Positions 25,035-34,519 of a stretch of 64,000 nt of DNA are shown here, in pieces. Every line of letters begins with the position of its first letter. The stretch's first letter is position 1. Where the stretch lies: assembly GCA_016124195.1 (NCBI GenBank), contig WGOE01000001.1, positions 124,001 through 188,000 of the forward strand, given 5' to 3'. Made by a program: the position numbers and the translations under genes. Origin of the DNA: a bacterium. Lineage in GTDB: Bacteria; Pseudomonadota; Alphaproteobacteria; Rhodobacterales; Rhodobacteraceae. A model generated the notes under the pieces. That model did not search any database. It was not told where the DNA came from and saw nothing but the letters and a program-made list of their open reading frames with translations.

Positions 25035-26339
25035 CTATCGCTTGAGGTTGGCGGTTTCCTGCAGCATCTCGTCGACGGTCTGGATCACCTTGACGTTCGA
25101 CGAATAGGCGCGCTGGGTGGTGATCAGATTGGTCAGTTCCGCCGTGACATCGGTGGTCGACTGCTCTTCCGAATAGCCGACCAGCTTGCCCGTCGGGCCG
25201 TCGCCGGAGTTCCACAGATAGAAGGGGCCGGATTCGGCTGAAACCTGATAGGTCTGGTCCGAATGCGAGGCAAGCCCGTTCGGGTTAGGCACATCGACCA
25301 CCGGAATCTGATAGATCACCTTCGAGAAGCCCTGGTCATAGTTGGCATGAAGATAGCCGTTGTCATCGATGTTGACGCCGACAAGGCGGGCAACCGGCGT
25401 GCCATTGGTCGCCTTGCCGATCGGCGCAAAGCTTTCGGACAGTTGTGTCATCCCGCCCGTGACGCCGATGGCGCCGATGTCGAGATCGACATTGCCGCCA
25501 CCCACGGCCAGAGGGATCACTCCGCTGGTCGGATCGTAATCGGCGCCGCTGACCGTGGAGACCGAGGCCAGCGTGCCGCCTGAACCCTGACTGCTGTCGA
25601 ACTGGACAGTGTATTCTCCGATGACGGCGTTGTCCGAAGCGCTGTCCGATATCGTCATGTCCCAGGTGTTCGAAGCTCCGCTGGCCGGCACCGTGGGCGT
25701 GAAAACATAGTGCAAGGTTTCCTGGGTGCCGAGGTTGCCGGTGTATTGCACGGACATCTCATAGGTCAGACCATCGGCCCCGGCCTGAGTGGCGGTGGCG
25801 GGCAGGTTCGCCCCCAAGGTCATCTTGGTGGTCGGGTTCGACACGTACTGGTTTGAATCGAGCCGGACCGGCTGCATCGCCTTCATCGTATCGCGCGGAT
25901 AGTTGCCGAGGCTGCCATCAGGATTGGCCGGCCACCCCATCAGCACTTGACCGGTCGGGTTGCGCAGCACGCCGTTGGCATCGGCCTTGAATGAACCCGT
26001 GGTGGTCAACGAGATCGGCAGATTGGTCGTGCCGCGATTGACCGCGTCAATCGTGGTCACCGCCATGAATCCGCGGCCGTCGATGGCCAGATCGGTCGGA
26101 TTGGAGGTGCCGATCAGCGGCCCATGCTCATCAATCAGCCGATAGCTGGTGGAACGAACCCCGCCGGCCGAATAGGCCGTGCTGAGATCGCCATGCACCA
26201 CCACCGAATAGAAATCGGCCTGGGCCCTTTTGTATCCATAAGTGGAGGAGTTCGCGATATTGTCCGAAATCGTGGCCAGACGGTTGGCATTCGCGGTTAA
26301 ACCTGCCACCCCCGCGTTGAGCGAAGAGGTAATTGTCAT
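25035..26339 (-). CDS. flgE: Flagellar hook protein FlgE
   Basis: Hook subunit. The start is placed at MTITSSLNAGVAGLTANANR (ATG complement at 26337-26339) because homologues begin there and agaaagg precedes it; the longer frame to 26378 adds 13 atypical residues. Product of 434 residues with the rod/hook N-terminal motif (LATISDNIANSSTYGYKRAQ) and C-terminal motif (VTAELTNLITTQRAYSSNVK, VIQTVDEMLQETANL). It is the first gene of flgE-flgK-flgL-flgI and is preceded by a CtrA-like box. Confidence 0.95.
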   Translation of the reverse strand: MTITSSLNAGVAGLTANANRLATISDNIANSSTYGYKRAQADFYSVVVHGDLSTAYSAGGVRSTSYRLIDEHGPLIGTSNPTDLAIDGRGFMAVTTIDAVNRGTTNLPISLTTTGSFKADANGVLRNPTGQVLMGWPANPDGSLGNYPRDTMKAMQPVRLDSNQYVSNPTTKMTLGANLPATATQAGADGLTYEMSVQYTGNLGTQETLHYVFTPTVPASGASNTWDMTISDSASDNAVIGEYTVQFDSSQGSGGTLASVSTVSGADYDPTSGVIPLAVGGGNVDLDIGAIGVTGGMTQLSESFAPIGKATNGTPVARLVGVNIDDNGYLHANYDQGFSKVIYQIPVVDVPNPNGLASHSDQTYQVSAESGPFYLWNSGDGPTGKLVGYSEEQSTTDVTAELTNLITTQRAYSSNVKVIQTVDEMLQETANLKR

Positions 26340-26393
26340 CGATAGCGCCTTTCTGCAGCTCGACCCTTGTTGGGCCAAGCTGAACGCTTCGAC

Positions 26394-26408
26394 TTAAGAT
26401 TAGCCTAA
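26394..26408. promoter_or_regulatory. Candidate CtrA box upstream of flgE
   Basis: ttaagattagcctaa: TTAA, seven bases, CTAA (on the minus strand TTAG-N7-TTAA), one mismatch from the full CtrA site. It lies 55 bases before the flgE start and just after the motB stop, suggesting that flgE has its own promoter rather than relying only on motB transcription. Confidence 0.6.
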
Positions 26409-26430
26409 CAGGTAAAATCCAAGACGTATC

Positions 26431-27273
26431 TCAGCGGTTCTTGCGCAAGAGCACGACCTCGATCCGGTTGTTGCGGGCCGCCGTGGGGTCGGCCGTGACA
26501 GGCTTGCGGTCGGCGTGTCCGCTGACCCTGGAGATCCGGCTGGTCGGCATTCCTGCATTTTCAAGCAGTTGCCGCACCACCTGCGCCCGGGAGGATGACA
26601 GGTCCCAGGACGGATTCTTGGCGATCATCACGGGATAGGCATGCACATAGCCGTCCACCGCGATCTGATTCTGGGTCTGGCCAAGAACTTCCGACAAAAG
26701 CGAGGTAATTGCCGTCATGGTATCGGTCGGACTCGCGGTTTCGCCGGTGAAGAGCGGCGTGCCCTCTGTGTCGAAGATTTCGACCACAAGCCCCTCGTCG
26801 GTGACCTTGGTGACCACATGGCTCAGCAAGGTTTGCATGGTGGCGCTTTCGCCGCCCTTGCCCTCGAGGGCGCTTTGCAGGCGCTTGAGTTGCGCATCCT
26901 GTGCGGCGGCGTCCTGGCCGGCCGTATCACCGCCCACACCCCCGGATTTCTGCAACTCACCCGGCGTGGCCGCGGATTGGCCGGTGCCGTCATGCGCCAG
27001 ACTGCGGTCGGTGAAGATCGAGTCGCCGCCAAAGGCGCCCGTGCCCCCGCCGGAAACCCGGTTGATTGGAATCGTCGGATTGAAGTAATCCGCAATGCCC
27101 TTGCGTTGCTTTTCCGTCGTTGCACCCAATAGCCACATCAGCATGAAGAAGGCCATCATGGCCGTCACGAAATCGGCATAAGCGACCTTCCACGCCCCAC
27201 CGTGGTGACCGCCGCCCATTATGATCTTCTTACGCTTGATGATGACTGGCGCGGCATTTGATTGCCCAGCCAT
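26431..27273 (-). CDS. motB: Flagellar stator protein MotB
   Basis: Peptidoglycan-anchored stator subunit. The single transmembrane helix holds the essential proton-binding aspartate (Asp34 in KVAYADFVTAMMAFFMLMWL). A plug/linker region follows and then an OmpA-type domain (IAVDGYVHAYPVM, WDLSSSRAQVVRQLLENAGM, RVSGHADRKP, NNRIEVVLL). The start is taken as ATG at 27273; a GTG at 27282 adds three residues. motB is separated from motA by over 20 kb, unlike the usual motAB pair, and lies upstream of flgE. Confidence 0.93.
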   Translation of the reverse strand: MAGQSNAAPVIIKRKKIIMGGGHHGGAWKVAYADFVTAMMAFFMLMWLLGATTEKQRKGIADYFNPTIPINRVSGGGTGAFGGDSIFTDRSLAHDGTGQSAATPGELQKSGGVGGDTAGQDAAAQDAQLKRLQSALEGKGGESATMQTLLSHVVTKVTDEGLVVEIFDTEGTPLFTGETASPTDTMTAITSLLSEVLGQTQNQIAVDGYVHAYPVMIAKNPSWDLSSSRAQVVRQLLENAGMPTSRISRVSGHADRKPVTADPTAARNNRIEVVLLRKNR

Positions 27274-27364
27274 TCCACACACCCATTAAACACCCAAGGA
27301 TCAGCCTAGCGCAACGGCGTGAACGATGGCTTAACCCTCGGCATTTTATGAGTTTTGCCAGATC

Positions 27365-28252
27365 TCAAGTTAGCGACAGCTCGGCCTCGGCGCGCAGGCC
27401 AATCGCGGTATAGTCTGCCAGAAACTGCCCGGCCGCCGCGCGCGACAGGCCGCTTTCGAGGACCGTGCCGCCATCGCGGGCCAGCGCCGGATCCGCCTGC
27501 CAGGCGCCGACGCCGCGGGTCGCGAGGAAATCGCTCAATTCCCGCGACGACAATCGACCCCGACCGACCAGACGCAGTTCATAGCGCTGAAAGGCCTGGT
27601 TGACCCCGAACAGCCCAGCCTGCGGAAACCTTGACAGAACATGCGCCAGCGTCATGCGATCAAGCCCGGTGGCCAAGGCCTTGGCAGGGCCCGCATTCAG
27701 ACAGCCCAACAGGCGCAGGTGACGCCTCAGATCGGCAGAGGGCGCAGACCGGGACAGAAACAGGTCGTAGACAGCCGTGCTCTGGGCGCTGACCGTCACC
27801 TTGACGCCCGGTACGGCGCGCAACTCGGCCGCGACAGCCTTGGCGCGCGTCTCCGTCAGATCGGCCACGACCAGACCTGAAGGGGTGGCGAATGAGGCCA
27901 GCGTTGCTCGGCGCGCCACACCGAACCGATGCAACGCCCCGAGCGCCGCCCGTCCACTCGCCTCGGACAGGCAACGCAGCGACAGATCGTAGACTTCGGC
28001 CCCGACCGCGGCATCAACCGGCCGGACGGCGACCTGAAGTCCCAGGGCGGCGAACAGGGGCAGTATCTTGCGGACATCAGCCAGCGGCATCTGCGCGGCG
28101 ATGATACCGCGGCCCTCTTCCAGCAGGGCCGCGGCCCGCGTCGCAGACAGGCCGAAATGCTGCGCCAGGGGTCCGGCAACAAGGCTGGCCTGGCGGCAGC
28201 GCGCCAGAAGCACGACCTGAACGGCATCATCAGCAAGCTGCGGCGATCTCAT
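27365..28252 (-). CDS. Unknown 295-residue protein at the end of the flagellar cluster
   Basis: No family recognised. It is soluble, alanine/leucine-rich, with no signal or membrane helix. The first about 75 residues (VQVVLLARCRQASLVAGPLA, then GRGIIAAQMPLADVRKILPL, LGLQVAVRP) have the rhythm of a ClpS/ribosomal L7-L12-like alpha/beta fold, and a similar strand-helix-strand unit seems to recur around 115-165 (ATLASFATPSGLVVADLTET, VPGVKVTVSAQSTAVYDLFL). This is a pattern impression only. A perfect CtrA box lies 64 bases upstream and motB follows about 90 bases downstream, so regulation with motility is likely. Confidence 0.65.
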   Translation of the reverse strand: MRSPQLADDAVQVVLLARCRQASLVAGPLAQHFGLSATRAAALLEEGRGIIAAQMPLADVRKILPLFAALGLQVAVRPVDAAVGAEVYDLSLRCLSEASGRAALGALHRFGVARRATLASFATPSGLVVADLTETRAKAVAAELRAVPGVKVTVSAQSTAVYDLFLSRSAPSADLRRHLRLLGCLNAGPAKALATGLDRMTLAHVLSRFPQAGLFGVNQAFQRYELRLVGRGRLSSRELSDFLATRGVGAWQADPALARDGGTVLESGLSRAAAGQFLADYTAIGLRAEAELSLT

Positions 28253-28315
28253 CTGGTCCTCCTGTTGTTGCGCAGACTATGCACGAACCCTCGTAATCAT
28301 TGCGTGACTGCCCTG

Positions 28316-28330
28316 TTAACGAAGTGTTAA
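28316..28330. promoter_or_regulatory. Perfect CtrA box upstream of the 295-residue gene
   Basis: ttaacgaagtgttaa is an exact TTAA-N7-TTAA site, ending 64 bases before the minus-strand start at 28252. The gene on the other side (28404) ends here, so only the 295-residue gene and possibly motB downstream can be its targets. Confidence 0.7.
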
Positions 28331-28403
28331 TTCGTCAGGCACAACGGGGGTGGCATGGTCCGGCAGACAAAATTCGGACGGATTGCGTGCAGTTTTGGCC
28401 GGT

Positions 28404-30437
28404 CTAAAGCACGGCACTCAACCGCAAGGCGTCATAGATCGCGGCATGGATATTGCGGGCCTCGACCGAGTCGCCGATGCGGAACAGCTGAAAACCCGCG
28501 GGCCCGCCGTTCAGGGTCTGCGGCCGGCTTGCGATCAGCGCCTCGTAATCCACGGCACCCAGATTGACCGACAGGGGTTTGAGCGCGAAATACAGATCGT
28601 CCAGCGGCAGGGTCCCGTGATTCACGACGACCTGATCGAAATGCCGGGTGATGCCCAGCTTGGCGTAATCGCTGTCGATCGTGGCCTTGATCCGGTTGCC
28701 ATCCTTTTCGACCTTGGTCAGACGATAGGTCACGGTAAAGGTCACCGGCTTGTCCTGCAACGCGCGCATGTAGGGCACGAGGTTCATCGCCATGATGTCG
28801 GGCGCAAAGCTGCGGTCGGGTGTCATCACCTCGACCGTGGCCCCGGCCTCGGCCAGAAGTTGTGCCGCCTGAAGCGCCGTATGATCGCCCGCATCGTCAA
28901 AGAGCAGCACGTTCTGGCCGGGCTTTACGTCGCCCGACAGGATATCCCAGGCCGAGACGGTCAGATCGTTGCCCGCGCTCAGGACATCCTTTTGCGCCAT
29001 GCCCCCCGTCGCCACGATCACCACATCGGGCGAGAGCGCCAGCACATCCTCGGCCTCGGCCCAGGTGTTGAAGCGGAACTCGACCCCGCGCGCAGCGCAT
29101 TGCGCCATGCGCCAGTCGATGATGCCGATCATCTCGGCCCGCCGCTTGGTCTGCGCCAGAAGACGCACCTGACCGCCGGCCTGATCGGCCGCTTCGAAGA
29201 CCGTGACCTGGTGACCCCGTTCAGCACAGACCCGCGCCGCCTCGAGCCCGGCAGGCCCGGCGCCGATCACGACCACCCGCCGTTTGTCGGCGGCCGGCGA
29301 GATCGTATGGGGCATGGTCTCTTCCCGACCAGTCGCGGGGTTGTGGATGCACAGCGCCATGCCGCCCTGATAGATGCGGTCCAGGCAATAGGTGGCGCCC
29401 ACACAGGGGCGAATGTCATGCTCGCGCCCCTCGACGATCTTTTGCACGATATGCGGGTCTGCCATGTGGGCGCGGGTCATGCCGACCATGTCCAGCTGCC
29501 CCGAGGCTATGGCATGACGCGCTGTGGCGACATCGGGGATACGCGCGGCGTGGAATGTCGGCAGGCCGACCTCTGCCTTCATCCGCCCGGCGAAATCGAG
29601 ATGCGGCGCAGATCTCATCCCATGGATCGGGATCACATCGGTCATCGCCGCATCGGTGTGGATGCGCCCCCGGATGATGTTGAGAAAGTCAACCAGCCCC
29701 GAATCGCGGAACATCTTGCCGATGGCCACGCCCTCATCGGGCGATATCCCGCCCGCTTCAACCTCGTCCGCGGTGTAGCGCATGCCAAGAAGGAACTTGT
29801 CCCCCACCCGCTTGCGTACCGCCGCCAGAAGCTCCATCGCAAAGCGCGCCCGGTTTTCCAGATTGCCGCCATAGGGCGCGGGCAGGGCATTGGTGAAGGG
29901 CGACATGAACTGGTCAATGAGGTGGCCATAGCATTCGAACTCCACCCCATCGAGACCGGCCTCTTTCATCCGTTCCGCCGCATCGGCGAAATCGGCAATG
30001 ACCCGTGCGATGTCCCAGTCTTCCATGACCTTGGGAAAGGCGCGGTGGCTGGGTTCGCGCGCGGGACTGGCGGCGAGCACGGGCAGCCAGTCGCCCTTGT
30101 CCCAGCGGGTGCGTCGGCCCAGATGCGTCAGCTGGATCATCACCGCCGCCCCTGCCTCGTGGCAGTCGTCAGCGATGCGGCGCATCCACGGCACGACCTC
30201 GTCCTTGTAGGCCAGTACATTGTTGAAGACCGGCGGCGAATCCTTGGAGACCGCAGCCGAACCCGCCGTCATCACCATCGCCACGCCGGCCTTGGCACGC
30301 TCCAGATGGTAAAGCCGGTAGCGGTCCTTGGGCATGCCATCTTCGGGGTAGGCAGGTTCATGACTGGTCGTCATGATGCGGTTGCGCAGGGTCAGGTGCT
30401 TGAGCGTATAGGGTTGCAGCAGCGGGTCATTCGACAT
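28404..30437 (-). CDS. FMN/FAD oxidoreductase of the trimethylamine/dimethylglycine dehydrogenase type
   Basis: 677 residues, usual size for this class. An N-terminal old-yellow-enzyme TIM barrel (about 1-340: TLRNRIMTTSHEP, IQLTHLGRR, PYGGNLENRARF) is followed by a cysteine motif and an FAD/NAD-type Rossmann domain (RRVVVIGAGPAGLEAARV at about 388). Relatives oxidise trimethylamine, histamine, dimethylglycine, N-methylproline or stachydrine, often as N-demethylases. The iron-sulfur motif here reads CVGATYC...C (Cys345, Cys351, Cys363), with alanine where trimethylamine dehydrogenase has its second cysteine. It follows marR on the same strand after 69 bases, so probably marR and this gene form an operon opposite the hydroxylase operon. 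Confidence 0.85.
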   Translation of the reverse strand: MSNDPLLQPYTLKHLTLRNRIMTTSHEPAYPEDGMPKDRYRLYHLERAKAGVAMVMTAGSAAVSKDSPPVFNNVLAYKDEVVPWMRRIADDCHEAGAAVMIQLTHLGRRTRWDKGDWLPVLAASPAREPSHRAFPKVMEDWDIARVIADFADAAERMKEAGLDGVEFECYGHLIDQFMSPFTNALPAPYGGNLENRARFAMELLAAVRKRVGDKFLLGMRYTADEVEAGGISPDEGVAIGKMFRDSGLVDFLNIIRGRIHTDAAMTDVIPIHGMRSAPHLDFAGRMKAEVGLPTFHAARIPDVATARHAIASGQLDMVGMTRAHMADPHIVQKIVEGREHDIRPCVGATYCLDRIYQGGMALCIHNPATGREETMPHTISPAADKRRVVVIGAGPAGLEAARVCAERGHQVTVFEAADQAGGQVRLLAQTKRRAEMIGIIDWRMAQCAARGVEFRFNTWAEAEDVLALSPDVVIVATGGMAQKDVLSAGNDLTVSAWDILSGDVKPGQNVLLFDDAGDHTALQAAQLLAEAGATVEVMTPDRSFAPDIMAMNLVPYMRALQDKPVTFTVTYRLTKVEKDGNRIKATIDSDYAKLGITRHFDQVVVNHGTLPLDDLYFALKPLSVNLGAVDYEALIASRPQTLNGGPAGFQLFRIGDSVEARNIHAAIYDALRLSAVL

Positions 30438-30506
30438 TTGGGCCTCCGGTTTGGCAAAACCTAGCGTCGACAGGACGTCTGCAACTGTCGGTTTGCGACC
30501 TGTTTT

Positions 30507-30929
30507 TCAAGTAAGCCGCGACAAAAGCTGAATGAGGCAAGCGCGCTCGGCCTCTGACAAGGGGGCAAGCGTGTCCGTGCTGACCTGCAACGCCGCCGCA
30601 ATCCTTTCTGCGTAAAGCTGCGCGCCGGCATCGGTCAGGCTGACGGTCAGGCGTCGGCCATCCACCGGGTCGGGCGCCGTCTGCACCAGACCGCCACGCA
30701 CCAGGCGGTCCACCACGCCCTTGATCGTCGCAGCATCCATCGAGGTGGCACGGCCCAGCGTGTTCTGCCCTTGCGGCCCCAGTTCCGCCAGTTTGGCCAG
30801 CGCCGCGAATTGCGTCGTGGTGATCTCGGGGATGGCCGCGTTGAAGATCGACAGATGCCTTTGGGTCACCCGCCGCAGCAGATAGCCGATCTGGTCGTCC
30901 AGAGAATAGGCGGGCGTGTCGGTGTGCAT
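30507..30929 (-). CDS. MarR-family transcriptional regulator
   Basis: 140 residues with the winged helix-turn-helix of MarR (ITTTQFAALAKLAELGPQGQ, LGRATSMDAATIKGVVDRLV, and the wing TAPDPVDGRRLTVSLTDAGA). MarR proteins usually repress divergent genes and release DNA on binding an aromatic or heterocyclic ligand. The start at 30929 is chosen by the MHTDTPAYSLDDQIGYLLRR N-terminus. It diverges from the hydroxylase operon across 96 bases holding a palindrome, and lies upstream of the flavin oxidoreductase, so it probably controls both sides. Confidence 0.88.
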   Translation of the reverse strand: MHTDTPAYSLDDQIGYLLRRVTQRHLSIFNAAIPEITTTQFAALAKLAELGPQGQNTLGRATSMDAATIKGVVDRLVRGGLVQTAPDPVDGRRLTVSLTDAGAQLYAERIAAALQVSTDTLAPLSEAERACLIQLLSRLT

Positions 30930-30969
30930 CGCTTGGCAATAGCCACGGTGGCCACGGGGCGCAACACTG

Positions 30970-31014
30970 TTGACAGACTCCGGTCGGCACCGGCAAGCTC
31001 GTTTGCACACAAAC
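30970..31014 (+). promoter_or_regulatory. Putative promoter -35 and MarR operator of the hydroxylase operon
   Basis: ttgaca at 30970-30975 is a consensus -35 box; no clear -10 follows at the usual spacing. At 31001-31014 gtttgcacacaaac is a perfect palindrome (GTTTG, four bases, CAAAC) just 12 bases before the ATG of the first operon gene. MarR operators are short palindromes overlapping promoters, so repression by the neighbouring MarR protein is likely. This is inference from sequence and position. Confidence 0.5.
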
Positions 31015-31025
31015 AAGATCGACCC

Positions 31026-31844
31026 ATGACCCCCTACGTCCGCCCAGCCAACCTGTCCGAGGCCATTGCCCTGGCCGGCCACGGCTATCGCCCTCTGGCC
31101 GGAGGAACCGATCTGTATCCCGGCGCAGGGCGCGAGTTGTCCGGCCCGGTGCTGGACCTGACGGCGCTGAGCGAATTGCGCGGCTTTGATGCCACGCATG
31201 GTCTGCGGATCGGAGCCTGCACAAGCTGGGCCGCGATTGCCGAGGCCAGCTTGCCGCCCGCCCTGCGCGCCTTGCAACAGGCCGCGCTGCAGGTAGGCGG
31301 GCGCCAGATTCAAAACGCTGGCACCATCGGCGGCAACATCTGCAATGCCTCTCCGGCCGCGGATGGCATCCCGCCCCTTCTGGCCCTGAACGCCGAGCTG
31401 GAGTTCGCCGGGCCGGGCGGCAAACGGCGGATTGCGCTGGAACAGGCTCTGCTCGGCCCGCGCAAGATTGCGAGGGCCCCGGATGAAATTCTGATCGCCG
31501 TGCATATTCCAGCCGCAGCGCTGACCGGGCGCTCGGCCTTCCGCAAGCTTGGGGCGCGGAGCCATCTTGTGATTTCGATCGTGATGGCGGCGGTCAATCT
31601 GAGGATCGAGGCGGGTCGGATAATGCGGGCGCGCATTGCGGTCGGCTCTTGCGCGCCCACGGCCCGGCGCCTGCCGGGACTGGAGCAGGCGTTGACCGGC
31701 ATGACGCCGGATCAGGTGGTGATTGACCCCGCTCTCGTGATAGCGGCCCTGTCCCCGCTGGACGACATTCGTGCCACTGCCGCTTACAGGTCTGCGGCGG
31801 TCGTCACCCTGCTGTCCCGCCTGATCAGGGAATGTGGCGCATGA
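31026..31844 (+). CDS. Molybdenum hydroxylase FAD-binding subunit (xanthine dehydrogenase/CoxM type)
   Basis: 272 residues of the FAD_binding_5 family: the FAD-loop motif [13 protein letters not shown] at about 20-32 and the second motif [20 protein letters not shown] at about 99-118, then a CO-dehydrogenase flavoprotein C-terminal part ([20 protein letters not shown]). It would pass electrons from the FeS clusters of the next gene product to an acceptor. It is the first gene of the operon, 12 bases after the palindrome, and overlaps the next gene by four bases. Confidence 0.9.
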   Translation: MTPYVRPANLSEAIALAGHGYRPLAGGTDLYPGAGRELSGPVLDLTALSELRGFDATHGLRIGACTSWAAIAEASLPPALRALQQAALQVGGRQIQNAGTIGGNICNASPAADGIPPLLALNAELEFAGPGGKRRIALEQALLGPRKIARAPDEILIAVHIPAAALTGRSAFRKLGARSHLVISIVMAAVNLRIEAGRIMRARIAVGSCAPTARRLPGLEQALTGMTPDQVVIDPALVIAALSPLDDIRATAAYRSAAVVTLLSRLIRECGA

Positions 31845-34519
31845 TCGACTTTACCCTGAACGGCAAGACGGTCACAGCTGAGGTTGCGCCCACCCTGCGC
31901 CTGTCCGAGGTCTTGCGTGATCATCTGGGCCTGACCGGCACCAAGGTCGGCTGTGATGCCGGCGATTGCGGCGCTTGCACGGTTCTGGTCGACGGGCGCG
32001 CCCAATGCGCCTGCCTGATCCCCATTGGCCGTATCGCAGCCTGCCATGTCCAAACGGTCGAGGCTGAAACGCCGCTTCTTTCGCGGCTGCGCGCCAGTTT
32101 CCTGCGGCATGGCGCGGCGCAATGCGGCATCTGCACGCCGGGAATGTTGATGGCCGCCTGCGATCTGCTGAACCGGACGCCGCACCCGACACCGGCCCAG
32201 GTCGAGCAGACGCTTGGCGGCGTCCTGTGCCGCTGCACCGGCTATCGCAAAATCATCGAAGCCGTGACCAAGGCCAATTCTGCCTTTACAGAGCCTGAAA
32301 TGGTCTCGAAAGTCGGTGCCAGCCTGCAGCGGGTCGATGGCGCGGCGAAGGTGTCGGGCGACAGGTTTGGCGCCGACCTGACGCCATCCGGGGCGGTGAC
32401 GGTGAAGGCCATCCGCGCGCCGCATCCCCATGCGGACTTTGTGTTTGGCGATCTTGCGGCTTTCGCGGCGCGGCCCGGAGTGGCGGGCATCTTTACCGCC
32501 AAAGATATTCCCGGACGCAACGCCTTTGGCGTGATCCCCGCCTTCGCCGATCAACCCGCCATTGCCGCCGCACCGGCGCGTTTTCGTGGCGAATGCGTTG
32601 CTCTGGTGGCCTTTGAACCCGGCGCCCCGGCCGATCTCGGGGAATTTCCGATCACCTGGACCGCATTGCCCGCCCTGCTGTCGCCCGCCGCAGCTGAGGC
32701 GCAGGGGGCCCCGCTGCTGCACCCGCACCGCCGCGAAAATCGGCTGACACAGGGTCGCGTAGTCAAGGGCGATGCGGGTCAGGCGCTCGCCGGTTCGGCC
32801 CATGTCGTCGGCGGCAGCATCACGACTTCGCATGTCGAACATGCCTATATCGAACCAGAGGCCGGCGCCGCCTGGATGGAGGGGGACACCCTCGTGATCC
32901 GCGCCTGCACCCAAGCCCCCGCGATGGACCGGGATGACACCGCAGCCGTTCTGGGCTTGCCGATCGACCGGCTGCGCATTGTCCCCTCGGCGGTGGGCGG
33001 CGGCTTCGGTTCGAAACTGGATGTGAGCCTGCAACCGCTGATTGGCCTCGTCACGCTGAGGACCGGACGGCCGAGCCGGATGGTATATGACCGGGCCGAA
33101 AGCATGACTTCGACCACCAAGCGCCACCCGGCCGAGATCACCGGCCGGATCGGCTGCGATGCGACTGGCCGCATCACCGGGATGGAATTCGAGGGCCGGT
33201 TTGACACCGGCGCCTATTCCTCCTGGGGGCCAACAGTGGCGAACCGCGTGCCGGTCCATGCCTCCGGCCCCTACCGCACGCCGCATCTGACCGCCCATGC
33301 CCGGGCCGTCCACACCCATGGTCCAGTCAGCGGTGCCTTTCGTGGCTTTGGCGTGCCGCAAGCCGCTGTCTGGCAAGAGACACTTTACGACGAACTGGCC
33401 GCGAAAGTCGGCCTCGACCCGCTGGAGTTTCGCATTCTGAACGCGCTGCGCGACGGCGATGCCTCTGGCACGGGTCAGGTGCTGCAGGCCGTAGGCATCG
33501 GCCCTTGTCTGGAGGCGCTGCGCCCGCACTGGCAGCGCGCCCGGACCGAGGCGGCCAGCCAGCCATTTCGCGGCGTGGGCGTCGCCTCGTGCTGGTACGG
33601 ATGCGGCAATACGGCGCTGCCCAACCCATCGACCATCCGGATCGGTGTGACCGCTGCGGGACGGATCGTCCTGCATCAGGGCGCCACCGATATCGGCCAG
33701 GGCTCCAACACCGTGATCGCACAGATCGCGGCCGAAGCTTTGGGCGTGCCGGTGCAGGCGCTGCACCTGATCGGACCCGACACCGCGCTGACGCCGGATG
33801 CCGGCAAGACCTCTGCCAGCCGGCAGACCTTTGTCAGCGGCCGGGCGGCACAGTCCGCGGGTCTGGCCCTGCGCGCCGCCCTTTTGCGGTTGGCCAATGC
33901 AGGCGAGGACGCGGTCCTGCTGGCCGATGACAGCGGCATCCATGTCAGAACAGGCTCTGACACACGCCAAATCCAGCTTGAGGGTTTGCCAGCCGATGCC
34001 CTCGGCTACGCGCTCAGCGTCGAGGAAACCTACGACCCGCCCACGCTGCCCTTGAATGAGAACGGCCAGGGCAGCCCCTATGCCGTCTACGGCTATGGTG
34101 CGCAGATGGTCGAATTGTCGGTCGATCCCGATCTGGGAATGGTGACACTGCACAAGATCACTGCCGCGCATGATCTGGGACGCGCCATCAATCCCATGCT
34201 CGCCGAGGGTCAGATCGAAGGCGGTATCGCTCAAGGCATCGGCATGGCCCTGATGGAGGAATATGTCTCTGGCCGCACTGACAATCTGCACGACTATCTG
34301 ATACCGACCTTTGGCGACGTGCCACCGATCGAAAGCCTGCTGATCGAAGTGCCCGACCCCGAGGGCCCCTTTGGCGCCAAGGGCTTGGGCGAACATGTGC
34401 TGATCCCGACAGCGCCTGCCATACTCAACGCCATCCGTCACGCCACGGGTGCGCGTCTGACCCGCCTGCCGGCCCTGCCTCATCGCATTCTTGCCGCCAT
34501 GAAGGGGCAAATCGGATGA
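31841..34519 (+). CDS. Fused [2Fe-2S]/molybdopterin hydroxylase (xanthine dehydrogenase family)
   Basis: 892 residues. The N-terminal about 155 residues carry two [2Fe-2S] clusters: a plant-type set (Cys38, Cys43, Cys46, Cys58 in [14 protein letters not shown]...C) and a helical set (QCGICTPG and VLCRCTGYR). The rest is the molybdopterin-binding subunit with [20 protein letters not shown] and the conserved active-site glutamate in [11 protein letters not shown] near the C-terminus. The family hydroxylates carbons next to nitrogen in heteroaromatic rings using water, or oxidises aldehydes. FeS and Mo parts are usually separate genes in bacterial heterocycle hydroxylases; here they are fused as in aldehyde oxidoreductases. 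The start at 31841 overlaps the upstream stop. Confidence 0.92.
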   Translation: MIDFTLNGKTVTAEVAPTLRLSEVLRDHLGLTGTKVGCDAGDCGACTVLVDGRAQCACLIPIGRIAACHVQTVEAETPLLSRLRASFLRHGAAQCGICTPGMLMAACDLLNRTPHPTPAQVEQTLGGVLCRCTGYRKIIEAVTKANSAFTEPEMVSKVGASLQRVDGAAKVSGDRFGADLTPSGAVTVKAIRAPHPHADFVFGDLAAFAARPGVAGIFTAKDIPGRNAFGVIPAFADQPAIAAAPARFRGECVALVAFEPGAPADLGEFPITWTALPALLSPAAAEAQGAPLLHPHRRENRLTQGRVVKGDAGQALAGSAHVVGGSITTSHVEHAYIEPEAGAAWMEGDTLVIRACTQAPAMDRDDTAAVLGLPIDRLRIVPSAVGGGFGSKLDVSLQPLIGLVTLRTGRPSRMVYDRAESMTSTTKRHPAEITGRIGCDATGRITGMEFEGRFDTGAYSSWGPTVANRVPVHASGPYRTPHLTAHARAVHTHGPVSGAFRGFGVPQAAVWQETLYDELAAKVGLDPLEFRILNALRDGDASGTGQVLQAVGIGPCLEALRPHWQRARTEAASQPFRGVGVASCWYGCGNTALPNPSTIRIGVTAAGRIVLHQGATDIGQGSNTVIAQIAAEALGVPVQALHLIGPDTALTPDAGKTSASRQTFVSGRAAQSAGLALRAALLRLANAGEDAVLLADDSGIHVRTGSDTRQIQLEGLPADALGYALSVEETYDPPTLPLNENGQGSPYAVYGYGAQMVELSVDPDLGMVTLHKITAAHDLGRAINPMLAEGQIEGGIAQGIGMALMEEYVSGRTDNLHDYLIPTFGDVPPIESLLIEVPDPEGPFGAKGLGEHVLIPTAPAILNAIRHATGARLTRLPALPHRILAAMKGQIG

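Noticed and set aside
27330-27340. Single TTAAC half-site upstream of motB
   Set aside because: Only a half CtrA site (ggcttaaccc) with no matching second half at seven bases.
28350-30464. Plus-strand 704-codon frame opposite the flavin oxidoreductase
   Set aside because: Shadow of a clearly recognisable enzyme on the minus strand.
31784-34510. Very long minus-strand open frame (908 codons) opposite the Mo hydroxylase gene
   Set aside because: High-GC antisense shadow of a real gene; no family motifs, and the plus-strand product has full cofactor signatures.
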